A stretch of DNA of 36,515 nucleotides from Candidatus Sumerlaeaceae bacterium (GTDB lineage Bacteria > Sumerlaeota > Sumerlaeia > Sumerlaeales > Sumerlaeaceae), in NCBI GenBank assembly GCA_026418615.1, contig JAOAAY010000006.1:129554-166068 (forward strand), written 5' to 3'. Shown here piece by piece: positions 9,301-17,899 of the stretch. Each line of letters opens with the position of its first letter. Position 1 is the first letter of the stretch. The notes under the pieces are model-generated. The model was not told the DNA's origin and made no database searches. It worked only from the letters and a program-made list of their open reading frames with translations. The position numbers and the translations under genes are program-made.

Positions 9301-9806
9301 AACTCCGCCGTGTCGAGCGGCTCGCCCCATTCAACCGTCAGGCAGAGCGGGCGCAGCGTCTCTAATCGCGGAACGCGGGGAAAGAGGGCCTCTATGGAGG
9401 TGGCGCAAAGCAGTGGCTCGGCGCCCTGCCGGCAGGCGGCAAGGGCATAAAGGAATTCCAAATGTTTGACCTGTTCTTCCAGCGGCGGCTCGTCTGCCTC
9501 GTAGGGCAGCAGGTCAGGCTTCGGGTAATGGAAACAATCAGTTAAGCCGAAGAAACGAAGATCGTCAAATAGTTCGAGGGCGCGCTCATGGTTGGCGGTC
9601 ACAAGGAGCACGACGGGCCATGTCGGTGGGTTGCCGTCCGGGCCTTGGCGCACGAGGGCGCCAACAGCGGCTGCAAGCGAGCCGGCGCGCAGGCCGCGCA
9701 GGGAGATTCGCGGATTATTCTTGGCGCGGGAAAGCGCCTCGCGCAGCCGCGTCACGGCGGGGGCGCGCGCTATGGCATCAAGCAGTATTTGCTGGAGACT
9801 GTTCAT
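6327..9806 (-). CDS. mfd: Transcription-repair coupling factor Mfd
   Basis: Superfamily 2 translocase that removes RNA polymerase stalled at DNA lesions and recruits UvrA. The 1159-residue product matches the usual length (about 1150). The N-terminal UvrB-like module is followed by the RNA-polymerase interaction domain (FVVHLDHGIGRFEGI, near residue 480). The helicase motor has Walker A (GDVGYGKTE, near 625), DEEQ (VIVDEEQRFGV, near 726), TATPIPRTLYMAL, and the translocation motif followed by a QLRGRVGR block. A C-terminal TRCF domain is present. ATG at 9806 is chosen over a GTG at 9830; neither has a clear ribosome-binding site. The gene upstream ends 72 bases away and the histidine kinase follows, all on the same strand. 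Confidence 0.97.
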   Translation of the reverse strand: MNSLQQILLDAIARAPAVTRLREALSRAKNNPRISLRGLRAGSLAAAVGALVRQGPDGNPPTWPVVLLVTANHERALELFDDLRFFGLTDCFHYPKPDLLPYEADEPPLEEQVKHLEFLYALAACRQGAEPLLCATSIEALFPRVPRLETLRPLCLTVEWGEPLDTAEFSDRASAIGYSRVATVEARGEFAVRGGIVDIFPVNCDNPLRIDLFGTEIESMRWFDVHTQRSLRGTDNLERVTILPARERVALDAALAADSASPLPCLLDLLPEGSLLIVDTPETYPVLDERHRQITARQFAEHGAGKPEPDRLYATLADIEAAGRRFTQVQHSLILDAIGTRTIVAETSSFETVKPSLEHYITQVRRRLADGFTVVVVCDNDGQAQRMQELFGENEIGSVQYLPGKQGYDRLPPRGDLGAFADVIVTVGDLHAGFVFPDALLYVVTDREIFGRYKRRHVYRKIYKGTPIADPREIRAGDFVVHLDHGIGRFEGIRTQTVDGRTSDYLELVYADNGRLLVPIEKIAYVHKYSGPEQAAPALDTLGGKKWLQRRKKSREDVEQLAKQLLELYARRAAARGYACGPDTPWQREFEASFLYTETPDQLRAIAEVKADMASDKPMDRLICGDVGYGKTEVAIRAAFKAIQERRQVALLCPTTILAQQHFNTFRERFADYPIRVEMLSRFNTEAETRKIIAALRDGSVDMVVGTHMLLSKRVEFARLGLVIVDEEQRFGVAQKERLKELRTSVDFLTLTATPIPRTLYMALSGLRDMSLISTPPADRQPIKTRVIHWDREQIEEAILRELNRGGQVFFVHNRVQSIHAVAERLREIVPSARIAVGHGQMPDDDLEQVMLDFIDGKIDILVSTTIIENGVDIPNVNTIIINRADAFGLAQLYQLRGRVGRESRQAYAYLIVPAGQGITEQAVARLAAIQEFTELGVGFNIAMRDMEIRGAGNLLGREQHGSMCAVGFELYCRMLEEAVEALRGTMLGEEQAPEVEIQWKVSAHIPPQYVPVEAQRVMLYKRLVEARTLEELDELAAEMRDRYGEVRREVPAAQGKGRPPAFVEDLPEPVENLFAIARMRLLGRRIGLAKITATQLGFRLVREQAVAKLGPAVQPLIRNGNPKVYTDDPNALEFAYTDWRSRRGPAECAAVLAAIAKA

Positions 9807-9878
9807 CAGGGCCGGAACCGGCACCAACACGATACCGCGGGTGAGGAAAATCTTTGCGCGCGGATCGGTCGCCGCTTG

Positions 9879-11396
9879 TCAGTCGGGAACGGCCGGATGC
9901 ACACGCACCTCGATGCGCCTGAGCGTGACATGCCCCTGCTCAAGCGGTTTGCCGAGGCCTGAGGAAATCGTGTCGATGAGATCCATCCCCAACAGAATAT
10001 CGCGGCGCGACGGCAGCGGCGCGCCGGGTCCGGGTTCCGCGGCCAGCAGGGGCATGCGCTCGGCGACGGGTGCGGTCGGATCCGGGAAGTCGGCGCGGAT
10101 AGCCGGATCGAGGGGCGTCGGCAACAAGACGGTGTACCATCCGCCGGCCTCCGTGCCGTCGCGGTCGGGATTGGCGCAGCCGACTCCGGGCAAGGCTTCT
10201 TGGGCAATAATATTATTGGGCACACGCGGATAAGTCTGGCCGCCGCATGTGCCCCACGCGCCGCCGATTTCGAGTTTCTGACTCCATGCAAACTTGGCCG
10301 CACGGGCGCGCAGGCGGATGTGGGCCTGACGGTTCACCTGCTGGGTGGAGGTCAGATGCCAGCGAATGGAATAAAGTTTGTCCGGCTCGACACGCACCCG
10401 TTCCGCAAAGCGGAGGGTGTTGCGGTCCGGGTTGAACTCGCGCGTGGCGACGCCGATACGGTCGGCCGGCACGGAGCCCGAGTCGAGGGTGATACCGAAT
10501 CCGCCCTGCGAGTAGGTCGGTATCGGACCGGTTGTTTCCCAAGTGCCGAAGCAGCCGTCGCACGCGCCCGGCACGAGGTTGCGGCAGGACCATTCGGTAG
10601 CGGGGTTGAAGATAGCCAAGTCGCCGGCGGAGGCCGGCAATGTGGCGTAAACCTTGGCTGGCGGCGCGGAGGCCGGCGTCAGAGCCGCGCCGTAAGTACC
10701 CACGGTGGACTCGGCAATGCCAAGATAACCATTTTCCAGGGGCGTAACGGCGTAGGCCTCGACGCCGCGCAAGACCCCTTCCGTGGCACCGTTAGCGGTG
10801 AGATAGGGCAGATCCATCATGTCAAAGTCCACCTTGTAACACGACGGGCGCGCCGGATCGCGGGAAGGACTCAGTTCTGCGCCGAGCGCGACATTGCCGG
10901 GGTCTCCGGCGGTGTTGTGAAAAACCTCCAGCATCGAGGTGACTGCAAAACGATTGGCAAGCCGCAGGCGAAAGTTGGGGCGGCCGGCCGGGTCATCAGG
11001 ATTTTCCTGCCCTTGCATGTAAAGATAATATCGTGCGCGAACATGGCGGCCACTGCCGATGACGCTGCAAGGAATCCATTCGTCGAAATTGGAAAGCACG
11101 CCGGCCACGCGAAACCGCGTGGCGTCGGGCGCAATGTGAAGCCGCAGCCCGGCATCGTAGGGGTTGGAATCCACGGCTGCAAGGTCGGAGCCCGTGTAAT
11201 AACAAGTCCAACCTGCCGAAGAACCCGGCGGCGTGAGGGGATTGCGCGAGAAGTTATTTGCGCGATACTCTCTGTAGGCGTCGGCCGAGGCGGACAGCAG
11301 ATCGGACGACGCGAACGGAGCGGATGGGGCTACGGACGCCAAAAGCAACCCTGTGACTGCGCCGAAACGGCGCATGGTGAAGGCGCAGGCACCCAT
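9879..11396 (-). CDS. Secreted protein of unknown function
   Basis: I do not recognise the family. An N-terminal signal peptide (MRRFGAVTGLLLASVAPSAP, near the start) suggests export. The mature part, about 480 residues, is rich in aromatic residues, Asn, Pro and Gly, with several Cys likely to form disulfides. It looks like two similar beta-rich halves, each describing variants of a 'F.R....R.A..R..W' pattern. The frame is open well upstream through the opposite-strand tRNA, so the start must lie after it; ATG at 11396 or 11375 both give a signal peptide, and neither has a good ribosome-binding site. It ends 72 bases before mfd. A binding or surface role is possible but not shown. Confidence 0.7.
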   Translation of the reverse strand: MGACAFTMRRFGAVTGLLLASVAPSAPFASSDLLSASADAYREYRANNFSRNPLTPPGSSAGWTCYYTGSDLAAVDSNPYDAGLRLHIAPDATRFRVAGVLSNFDEWIPCSVIGSGRHVRARYYLYMQGQENPDDPAGRPNFRLRLANRFAVTSMLEVFHNTAGDPGNVALGAELSPSRDPARPSCYKVDFDMMDLPYLTANGATEGVLRGVEAYAVTPLENGYLGIAESTVGTYGAALTPASAPPAKVYATLPASAGDLAIFNPATEWSCRNLVPGACDGCFGTWETTGPIPTYSQGGFGITLDSGSVPADRIGVATREFNPDRNTLRFAERVRVEPDKLYSIRWHLTSTQQVNRQAHIRLRARAAKFAWSQKLEIGGAWGTCGGQTYPRVPNNIIAQEALPGVGCANPDRDGTEAGGWYTVLLPTPLDPAIRADFPDPTAPVAERMPLLAAEPGPGAPLPSRRDILLGMDLIDTISSGLGKPLEQGHVTLRRIEVRVHPAVPD

Positions 11397-11601
11397 CACG
11401 CAGTTGAATATGGAACCCAAACACTGCATTGGCCTGAGCGGTCTCAACCGCGAGCCTGAGTTTCTGTCGAGGCGGTATAGTGTGTCGAGGACAAAACGCG
11501 CGGGTCTCGACAGGCTTGAATATCCGTCTTGCGGTCCCCATAGCAAAGAAGGCCGTGTCTGCTGCGCGCTCATCGGGCGTGCGAATGCAGGCTGCCACTG
11601 C

Positions 11602-11695
<94 letters not shown>

Positions 11696-12025
11696 CCCGG
11701 TTCTCGGCGCTCTGCGCGCTGTCGAGTCGTGAAACATGAAGGGCATGGGATCGCGTCCGGCATGCATGCTTCGCGCCGGTCTACTGTGGTCAGTCGGGGA
11801 AGCGCCGTGTGCGAAATTCCGGCCAACTTGCCTCAGACGGTCAACAAAAGCCCTCGGCCGACGCTGGGGGATGTGGCAGGTCTCACTGGTCCTGGCCAGT
11901 CTGTCGAGCAAGCAGTCACCCGTTGCGCCACGGGTCTCTTGAATGGCCGCTGCGAATCAGCCGGTTCTGGTTACGACTGACATCCGCGCGTTGATAGCCC
12001 GGTCACCCGGAGAATCCAATCTGTG
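11696..12025. other. Intergenic region after tRNA-Ser
   Basis: 330 bases between the tRNA and the convergent zinc-ribbon protein gene. Short overlapping ORFs have no recognisable product. I see no T-run terminator, integrase gene or duplicated tRNA 3' end that would mark an integration site. Confidence 0.5.
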
Positions 12026-13021
12026 TCACTCTGTCGGGGGCATTTCTGGGCTAAGTCCGGGCGTGTTTTCGGCTGGCGGGGGTCCCTGCTCCTCGTCTCG
12101 TACAGGCTGCTCGGTGCGCGCCCCGGCGTCTTGCTGCCGGCGCAGGGCTTGCTCGCGCAAGGCATTCAGTTTGGCTTCCACGCGGGCCTGTTGTTCGGCG
12201 GTCGTCGCCTGAGATGGCGATGGGACGATCCCGTCGGCAGTCGGCTCATCCGGAAAACTGGTTGTCGGCTCGTGTGGCTGTTCGGCGGGCATGGCGGCGT
12301 CAGCGTTGGCGGGCGTTTCGCGTCGCAAGCGGCGCTGCTCGTTGGCCTCAGCCGCCAAAGCCTCCTTTCGTTGGCGCTCTTCCCGGGCCATGGCCTCGCG
12401 CGGGTTTTGCGCGTCGTCGAGGCGCTCCAGGGCGAGCGCCACATCATTGCGGTCGTCCGGGCCGGCCAGCATTTGACTCAGACCGTCTGGCGACAGCGCC
12501 ACGGCGTCGGCCAAGAGGGCGTTGGCTTCGCCCAGCGCGCGCTTGCGGTAGGCCAGTGTGGACTGCGGCCCGTCTGGGAGTCCTTGGATTGTTTTTTCCA
12601 TCTCGGCCACCTCGTGACGGAGCAGGGCGAGGCGATCTTCGGCGCTGGCGAGCATCTCTTTGTTATACATGTCTTGGATTTCGGTGGCGATGGCGCGATG
12701 GCGCTCGATGAGTTCTTGAGGCGTTTTCGGCGGGCCTTTACGCAAGAGTAGCGACGCACCGCCGGCCATAGCCAGCACGACGATAATTGCCATGGCGACG
12801 GACATTAGGCGCCTGCGCCGCTCAGAGGCCGCAACCTCCAGCGCAGAGTCGTCCGCGGCCATCCGCCATGCTTCCTCTTTCGACACGCCGCACGAGGCCA
12901 ATAACGCCTCGCGGTCGCGCACGCGGCGGAATACGGCCCCGCAAACCTCGCAGATGGTCGCATTGCGCGACGGCTGCCCGCACTTCGGACAGACAACCGG
13001 TTGCGCCAAATCGCCACTCAT
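12026..13021 (-). CDS. Zinc-ribbon, single-pass membrane protein with coiled coil
   Basis: A 331-residue protein of unknown function. The N-terminus has a zinc ribbon made of CPKCG (Cys11, Cys14) and CEVCG (Cys24, Cys27). A charged segment leads to one membrane helix (about residues 73-94), then a long region rich in Glu, Arg, Ala and Gln with heptad-like spacing that should form coiled coils, and a Pro/Glu-rich disordered tail. By the positive-inside rule the zinc ribbon is cytoplasmic and the coiled coil extracytoplasmic. Such zinc ribbon plus membrane helix proteins are common orphan genes in deep-branching Gram-negative bacteria. No operon partner is visible. Confidence 0.75.
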   Translation of the reverse strand: MSGDLAQPVVCPKCGQPSRNATICEVCGAVFRRVRDREALLASCGVSKEEAWRMAADDSALEVAASERRRRLMSVAMAIIVVLAMAGGASLLLRKGPPKTPQELIERHRAIATEIQDMYNKEMLASAEDRLALLRHEVAEMEKTIQGLPDGPQSTLAYRKRALGEANALLADAVALSPDGLSQMLAGPDDRNDVALALERLDDAQNPREAMAREERQRKEALAAEANEQRRLRRETPANADAAMPAEQPHEPTTSFPDEPTADGIVPSPSQATTAEQQARVEAKLNALREQALRRQQDAGARTEQPVRDEEQGPPPAENTPGLSPEMPPTE

Positions 13022-13549
13022 GCCCTGACCCGGCTCTCCGTGGATGATCTCTTAGTGCCGCTTCGCGCCAATGGATGAATCGCTGGAGAGAGGTTTGGCA
13101 AGCGTTCTCGAGAGCATGGGATCAGCGTTGGTTTGGTGTCAGCATAGAGGTGTTTGCGCGAATTTCCGAGAACGATGTTCTGCTACTGCGCACTGTGACG
13201 AACTCTTGAGAACCCCGATCCAGCGCGTCGCTAGGGCCCATTGAATCGGGTGGTAGCGGAGTCGGCTCGGACATCTGGTTCATTTGCATCCGCGTGAGCA
13301 GGATGCGTTGCGGTCAGCGGCTGGCGCATAGGCGGTCAAGACATTGCCTGTCACTTCGAATGAGCAGCCGAATGAGTCTACGCAGAAGGCCATCAGCATC
13401 GCTGAAACTTGCGTCGTTAGAGAGAATGATTTTCAGGAGGCTCGGCTGACCCGGCTCGCCGAAGGTATTGCGGCTCCGCATGAAAAATGTGGACGCTGGT
13501 CGCCCGAAGAATCTTGGACAAACCGTGGAGCACACGGAGCGGGTCTGTC
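13022..13549. other. Long intergenic region, nothing recognised
   Basis: 528 bases with no gene I can support. Overlapping short ORFs on both strands show no familiar motif. A short inverted repeat (GCATCC/GGATGC, 13286-13306) is the only structure noticed. Its base composition is slightly lower in GC than the flanking genes. Confidence 0.4.
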
Positions 13550-15004
13550 TTATCGTCGTGATTTGCCTTTGCGGGGCTTGGTCCTCTCGCCCGGTGGGCT
13601 GCTTTGGCCCAAGAGGTGTTGCTGATACCAGCGGGTGTTGTGGGCACGCATTTCAGGGGGAACGGCGTGAGCGGTGCGGGGGGTGATGTTGAACTCGCGC
13701 GTCGTGCCGGCGGGCAGGCGGTTGTAGGCCACCACGCCGCAAACATGAGGGCAGACGGGATCGGTGTCGCCCATATTGATTTGGACAGGGCATTTGACGC
13801 GGCGGGCCATGTTGGCGCCGTCGGTGTAGGTGAGGGATTTGCGCGCTTGCGTGGCGGTGGTGCTCCCATCGGCCAGCAACTGGCGGAAAGTGGCGTGGTG
13901 GCCTATGCGGGCGAGACGGGTGCCCTCGGCAAAGGCCGTAAACCCGGTGACATTCGAGCAGACGCACCGGATACGGGGTTCGAGTGCGGCGAGGGCCATG
14001 GCGAAGAGGCCGCCCTGACTGCCTCCCTCGGCGGCCACGCGATCGGGGTCCACCTCGCCGCGCGTGAAGATGAATTCGGCGGCGCGCAGACAGTCGAGGT
14101 AGGCGAGACGATAATAATAATTTTCCGGTTCGGTGATGTTGTACACAAGATGCTCGACGGGCGACTTCCAGAATTCGCGCGACGGGCCATGGTTGCGGGG
14201 GTTGACGGAAAGCGTGACCAGGCCGCTCGTGGTGCGGTCTATGGGGGGTTCCTCGGCGCCGTAGCCGGGCATGATCACGACCGCGGGACATTTGCGGCGG
14301 GGTTTGCCGTTTTTGTCGAGGGCGTCGCGCGGGACGAAGTACCAGCAGACGATCTTTGTGTCGCGGACGGTGTCGAGTTCCACGCGGTGGAGCAGACCAG
14401 TGGAGGTGTCCCGGTCAGGGACGCGTGTCACCTTGGCGTTCATGGGGACGGCGGCCAGTTCGGCCCGGGCGCGGTCCCAGTAGGCGTCGAAATCCTCGGG
14501 CGGCGCGAAATCATCGCGTCCCGCGTAATCAATCAGGGGGCGACCTTCGGGGCGCAAGAGTGTGCGCCAAGAGAAGATCGGCTCCCGGCTTCCGCGGCGC
14601 GTGATGCTCACATCCACGAAGGTGTCCTCGCGCGTATTCGGCAACGGGATGGTGGCTGTGGTGGATTTCGGGAGCGACCACATGATCATGGGTTTGCTGG
14701 TGTCGGTCCCGATCTCCGTGATCAGGTAGGTCAGTGATTCGGCCGGGCCTGTGGTGACGGCGCGGATGGTCGGCGTGCCGGTGGTGACGGCGGGATCCAC
14801 CTCGATGCGCCATTCGGCGGGCGCAGTCGTCGTTGTTGGCGACACGGCCACGAGGGTTGTGGTCAAATCATTTCCGCCGGTTATCCCGGCCGCGGCAGCA
14901 AAGTTTGTCGCCGCCGAGACAAGCGCCACAGCAGCAAGGATGCAGACAAACGGTACGCTTCTCATGACAAGGCGAGAGGAAGAACGCTCAATCGGGCTAC
15001 GCAA
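13550..15004 (-). CDS. Secreted acetyl-xylan/cephalosporin-C deacetylase-like esterase (CE7-like alpha/beta hydrolase)
   Basis: A 484-residue exported alpha/beta hydrolase. After a signal peptide (hydrophobic stretch at residues 18-38) and a beta-rich N-terminal extension of about 110 residues, the catalytic domain resembles carbohydrate esterase family 7. The nucleophile is Ser329 in AAEGGSQGG, the acid is probably Asp415 in MGDTDPVCP (before the family's FAAYN-like VVAYN), and the His is His446 in RTAHAVPP. The RGQ motif of CE7 is replaced by NPRNHG, so the specificity may differ. The TTG at 15004 has an AGAGGA ribosome-binding site 5 bases upstream and is preferred; the ATG at 14965 would also give a signal peptide but lacks one. 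It is divergent from the helicase gene, with only 47 bases between the starts. Confidence 0.85.
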   Translation of the reverse strand: MRSPIERSSSRLVMRSVPFVCILAAVALVSAATNFAAAAGITGGNDLTTTLVAVSPTTTTAPAEWRIEVDPAVTTGTPTIRAVTTGPAESLTYLITEIGTDTSKPMIMWSLPKSTTATIPLPNTREDTFVDVSITRRGSREPIFSWRTLLRPEGRPLIDYAGRDDFAPPEDFDAYWDRARAELAAVPMNAKVTRVPDRDTSTGLLHRVELDTVRDTKIVCWYFVPRDALDKNGKPRRKCPAVVIMPGYGAEEPPIDRTTSGLVTLSVNPRNHGPSREFWKSPVEHLVYNITEPENYYYRLAYLDCLRAAEFIFTRGEVDPDRVAAEGGSQGGLFAMALAALEPRIRCVCSNVTGFTAFAEGTRLARIGHHATFRQLLADGSTTATQARKSLTYTDGANMARRVKCPVQINMGDTDPVCPHVCGVVAYNRLPAGTTREFNITPRTAHAVPPEMRAHNTRWYQQHLLGQSSPPGERTKPRKGKSRR

Positions 15005-15051
15005 GCGAATCCTCTTTACGAGGTCATAGATTTTATGGCTTCAGAGGCGTA

Positions 15052-17715
15052 TTGGAACGCGTGATGACGGACCCGGCGGAGGCAGGCAAAAAATATTCTG
15101 ATGGCAGCATGGATGCAACGGCTGCCATTTCGCCAGAGTGTTGTGCGGCGCTGAAAAATCTCGTCGCGGAATACGAGGGGCGCGAGGTGTTTGCGATCGG
15201 AACGCTGGGCGCTGGCGGGCTTGTGGAGGAACTGGAACCGCTGGCGTTCGGGCATGAGAGCGCGGTGCCGGCTCCGGCGCAAAACGCGCGGTCGGGGCAG
15301 GTGCTTATCCACAATCATCCGGGGGGGAAGTTGCACCCGTCGGACGCCGACCTTTCCCTCGCGTCGCTTTACGGGCGGGCCGGCCTGGGTTTTTACATCA
15401 TCGACAACAAATGCCGGCGTGTTCGCGTCGTGGTAAAACCTTTTGTGCCGGAGCCGACCGTGGAGGTGGATGCGGAGGCGCTGGCGCGGGACCTGATGCC
15501 GGGCGGACGGCTCGACGCCTCGATGCCGGGCTACGAGTATCGCCCGCAACAGGTGGAAATGCTGCGGCTTGTGGCGCAGGCTTTCAACGCGGACCGCATC
15601 GCCATCGTGGAGGCTGGAACGGGGACAGGTAAATCCTTTGCCTATCTTGCGCCGTCCATCGCCTGGGCTCTGGCCAACAAGCGGCGCGTGGTGGTGACGA
15701 CGAACACCATCAACCTGCAGGAGCAATTGATCGAAAAGGATTTGCCGGAACTGCAGCGGCGGCTGGGGTTGTCGTTCAAGGCCGTGCTGCTCAAAGGTCG
15801 GGGCAATTACATCAGTCTGCGCAGGCTGAAATTCGCCACGCGCGACCCGGATTTGCTCGACGACACGCATCGCAGCGAATTGCACCGCCTTGCAGAATGG
15901 GCGGCCAAGACAACGGACGGCTCACGGTCTGACCTGTCGTTTGAGGTCAGTGAAGAGGCTTGGGACGCGGCGGCCAGCGACAAGGACGACTGTCAGCGCT
16001 CGCGGTGTCCCCACTTTGACCGGTGTTTTTATTATAAGTCGCGGCGGGAGGCGGCGGCGGCCGATTTGGTGGTGGCCAATCATCACCTGGTCATGGCGGA
16101 TGTGGCGCTTCGGCTCGATGCGGCCGGTCCGAGCGATTTTACGGCCATTCTGCCCCCTTACGACCGGTTGATCGTGGACGAGGCGCACAATTTGGAGGAA
16201 GTGGCCACTTCGTATTTCACCATGGAGATTTCGCGCACGGCCGTGCGGCGACAGTTGCTCAAACTTGTCTCGCCCCGGCGCGGCAAGGGCGCGCTGGTGG
16301 CGCTGGAACGGGCGCTGTTCCATGTTGATTCAAGGGAACTTCTCGAGCCGACGCGCCTCGCGCGACGCCTCCTGCACGGCGATGTGGACGATCAACGGAT
16401 CAGGCTCGAATCGGAACTCGAAACGGTTTTCAGCGAGGTGCACGCGGCGACAGTCGAGTACTTTGCTGACGGGGCCATCCCGCGGGGAGAACGGCGCGAA
16501 TTTCGGATAACGGCCACCGTTGAGAAGAGCGATTACTGGAAGCGGGTCTGCGGCCTGCTCGGTCAACTGGGGGAGGCACTCGCCGGATTCTGTGCAGCGC
16601 TGGAAAAATTGATGAAAGTGCTGAAGGGCTACGAGGAAGAGATCCAGCGCGAGATTGCGGACGCCCGTCAGGGTGTGGCCGGTGTGGCGGCGAAGTTGAG
16701 CGAGCATGCGGGCGCCCTGCGATTTTTCCTGCAGGCGGGTGAGGATCATTGCCGGTGGCTGACCGTGAGTGGCGCCCGCGAGCGACCTTTCGTGAGGCTG
16801 TGTGTGGCCCCGCTGGATGTGGCGCCGCGCCTGCGCGACGCGTTGTTTGCGCGCAAAAAAACAGTGGTGCTGACCTCGGCCACCATGACGGTGGACAGGA
16901 AGTTTGACTATGTAGCCCGGCAACTGGGGCTGATGCCGGCGGCGGATGGGGACGGGGCGAGGTCTGCGCTAGCGGACCCTGTAGCGCAGCGCTGCGATTA
17001 CTTGCTGTTGGGAAGCCCCTTTGATTTTGAGCGCAACTGTCTTGTGGGTGTGCCGTTGGATTTGCCCGAGCCCGGCAGCCCCCGATTCGAGAACGCCATT
17101 GAGGGGATCGTGTTGGAAGTGCTGCGGCTGACGGGCGGGCGGGCATTTGTGCTGTTCACCAGCCACGATTCGCTGAAGCGCGTGCATGGGGCGCTCGCAG
17201 GGCCGCTGGCCGATCAGCAGATTACCGCCCTGAAGCAGGGGGAAATGCCGCGCCACCAGTTGCTGAAAACATTTATTTCGAGCCGCCGCGCGGCGCTGTT
17301 CGCAACCTCCTCTTTTTGGGAAGGCGTGGATGTGCAGGGCTCGGCGCTCGAGTGTGTGATTTTGGTTAGACTTCCGTTTCGCGTCCCGACAACGCCCATC
17401 CTCGAGGCCCGCACCGAGCGCCTCGAACGGTTGGGACGCGACCCGTTCAACGAGTTATCCATTCCTATGGCCGTCATGAAATTTCGTCAAGGTTTTGGGC
17501 GCCTAATCCGGTCGCGGGATGACCGCGGCATCGTGCTCATCCTCGACAACCGGGTTTCGACGCGCCCGTATGGAAAAGTCTTTTTGCGGAGCCTGCCGCC
17601 TGTCCGCGTGGTGGAGGACGAGAGCGAGACGGTGCTGAAAGAAATGACGGGATTTTACAGAAGCACTCCGAACACCCCACCGCAGACAAAACGGCGTACA
17701 AGACACAGGCGTTAG
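15052..17715 (+). CDS. DinG-family helicase with N-terminal JAMM (RadC/MPN-like) domain
   Basis: An 887-residue fusion. Residues 30-130 form a JAMM/MPN domain with a complete metal motif: HNHP (His87, His89), seven residues, Ser97, two residues, Asp100, and a probable upstream Glu45. From about residue 160 it is a DinG/XPD-type superfamily 2 DNA helicase: Walker A EAGTGTGKS (187-195), DEAH (376-379), TSATM, and a QGFGRLIRSRDDRG motif VI. Three of the four iron-sulfur cysteines are present with the spacing of E. coli DinG (Cys314, Cys319, Cys325), but the first, normally in KGRxNYLC, is Ser255 in KGRGNYIS. In Firmicutes the N-terminal partner of DinG is an exonuclease; here it is a putative metalloprotease-fold domain. 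The start is uncertain: TTG 15052, GTG 15061 or ATG 15064, with AGAGG at 15043-15047. Confidence 0.92.
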   Translation: MERVMTDPAEAGKKYSDGSMDATAAISPECCAALKNLVAEYEGREVFAIGTLGAGGLVEELEPLAFGHESAVPAPAQNARSGQVLIHNHPGGKLHPSDADLSLASLYGRAGLGFYIIDNKCRRVRVVVKPFVPEPTVEVDAEALARDLMPGGRLDASMPGYEYRPQQVEMLRLVAQAFNADRIAIVEAGTGTGKSFAYLAPSIAWALANKRRVVVTTNTINLQEQLIEKDLPELQRRLGLSFKAVLLKGRGNYISLRRLKFATRDPDLLDDTHRSELHRLAEWAAKTTDGSRSDLSFEVSEEAWDAAASDKDDCQRSRCPHFDRCFYYKSRREAAAADLVVANHHLVMADVALRLDAAGPSDFTAILPPYDRLIVDEAHNLEEVATSYFTMEISRTAVRRQLLKLVSPRRGKGALVALERALFHVDSRELLEPTRLARRLLHGDVDDQRIRLESELETVFSEVHAATVEYFADGAIPRGERREFRITATVEKSDYWKRVCGLLGQLGEALAGFCAALEKLMKVLKGYEEEIQREIADARQGVAGVAAKLSEHAGALRFFLQAGEDHCRWLTVSGARERPFVRLCVAPLDVAPRLRDALFARKKTVVLTSATMTVDRKFDYVARQLGLMPAADGDGARSALADPVAQRCDYLLLGSPFDFERNCLVGVPLDLPEPGSPRFENAIEGIVLEVLRLTGGRAFVLFTSHDSLKRVHGALAGPLADQQITALKQGEMPRHQLLKTFISSRRAALFATSSFWEGVDVQGSALECVILVRLPFRVPTTPILEARTERLERLGRDPFNELSIPMAVMKFRQGFGRLIRSRDDRGIVLILDNRVSTRPYGKVFLRSLPPVRVVEDESETVLKEMTGFYRSTPNTPPQTKRRTRHRR

Positions 17716-17899
17716 GAGGCCGAGGGCTGCAGGCGCAAGTGAGGCTGATGGCGACCCGCCGCAAGCCTTGGCTTCAATAAACCGCTTCACTCCGCACGAA
17801 TGCTACACGACTGGCAGTCGCCTGACCTGCGGATCAGGCTTTCTCTCACCGTTTTCGCAGACGATTTCTCATCCGGATTTTCCGGGGGTGCCTTGGCAT

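Noticed and set aside
10200..11459. 419-residue plus-strand ORF
   Set aside because: Antisense to the secreted protein gene, with no motif. The minus strand carries a signal peptide at the right place.
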